A stretch of DNA of 6,601 bases, taken from assembly GCF_005518285.1 (NCBI RefSeq), contig NZ_SJDU01000110.1, positions 1-6,601 of the forward strand, written 5' to 3'. This DNA comes from Brachyspira catarrhinii (GTDB lineage Bacteria > Spirochaetota > Brachyspiria > Brachyspirales > Brachyspiraceae). The position numbers and the translations under genes were made by a program. Each line of letters starts with the position of its first letter. Position 1 is the stretch's first letter. This document shows, piece after piece, positions 6,583 to 6,601 of this stretch. Under the pieces are notes generated by a model. The model saw nothing but the letters and a program-made list of their open reading frames with translations. It was not told the DNA's origin and searched no databases.

Positions 6583-6601
6583 TTTTTGGATGGACAATAC
6601 A
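6220..6601 (+). CDS. Cytoplasmic cyclophilin-type peptidyl-prolyl isomerase, 3' end outside window
   Basis: The open frame from the ATG at 6220 has 127 codons plus one base and no stop before the window ends. It begins MSEHLFIETDFGTIEI, without a signal peptide, so it should stay in the cytoplasm. Active-site residues are kept: R46, F51, M52 and Q54 in FHRVIPNFMIQGGD (44-57), and F107 in SQFFI. Over 118 residues it differs from the upstream cyclophilin at four positions. A weak AAGAG (6210-6214) lies 5 bases before the ATG. From residue 122 the sequence departs from the family: instead of VWGEV the frame repeats TFLDGQY a second time, caused by a 21-base DNA repeat. A cyclophilin needs the missing strand and about 40 more residues, so this is either an artefact at a contig end or a damaged gene. 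The gene call itself is secure; its 3' end is not. Confidence 0.85.
   Translation, partial: MSEHLFIETDFGTIEITFFPDKAPKHVEAIKKLANEGFYNGTLFHRVIPNFMIQGGDPLSKQFNRALHGTGGPDFNIPAEFNDVSHKRGICSMARSQSINSAGSQFFICVADSTFLDGQYTFLDGQY
6559..6601 (+). repeat. 21-base tandem repeat at the window end
   Basis: Two 21-base units, 6559-6579 and 6580-6600, differ by one base (ACT versus ACG in the first codon) and are followed by a single A that could open a third. Each encodes TFLDGQY. The first copy of the cyclophilin has only one such unit, followed by VWGEV. The unit ends in ACAATAC, and the last eight bases of the window equal the first eight. Confidence 0.85.

Noticed and set aside
6394..6597. - strand open frame of 67 codons at the right end
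   Set aside because: It is antisense to the second cyclophilin, whose active-site motifs are clear on the + strand.

Overview
The window looks like a piece of a low-GC spirochaete chromosome, most probably Brachyspira. The basis is family recognition and composition, not a database match: very AT-rich DNA, GGAG-type ribosome binding sites, TGA used as a stop (end of the first gene), a short-LID adenylate kinase, a PEGA-domain membrane protein, and a lipoprotein followed by a LysM protein with the LysM variant typical of spirochaetes. All seven genes are on the + strand and nothing on the - strand looks real.

Layout. Bases 1-33 are a pentanucleotide tandem repeat cut by the window edge, followed directly by an intrinsic terminator that probably ends an upstream transcript. 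A single glycosyltransferase-like gene (158-1288) follows, more AT-rich than its neighbours. Next is an exported PEGA-domain protein (1375-2973), then adk (3077-3649) with its own near-consensus sigma70 promoter. A helical lipoprotein (3743-4339) and an exported LysM protein (4409-5518) form a likely cell-envelope pair. The window ends with two tandem cyclophilin genes: one carries a signal peptide or membrane anchor (5592-6167), the other lacks it and runs off the edge (6220 to beyond 6601).

The genes do not form one pathway. Apart from adk, the common theme is the envelope: surface glycan transfer, a PEGA protein, a lipoprotein, peptidoglycan binding through LysM, and folding of exported proteins. 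I see no defence system, mobile element, CRISPR array or RNA gene, and no strong candidate for a new system.

The most interesting points are the cyclophilin duplication, in which the two copies are nearly identical in protein but probably act in different compartments, and the repeats at both window ends. The terminal 21-bp tandem repeat overwrites a conserved part of the second cyclophilin and may be an assembly artefact.
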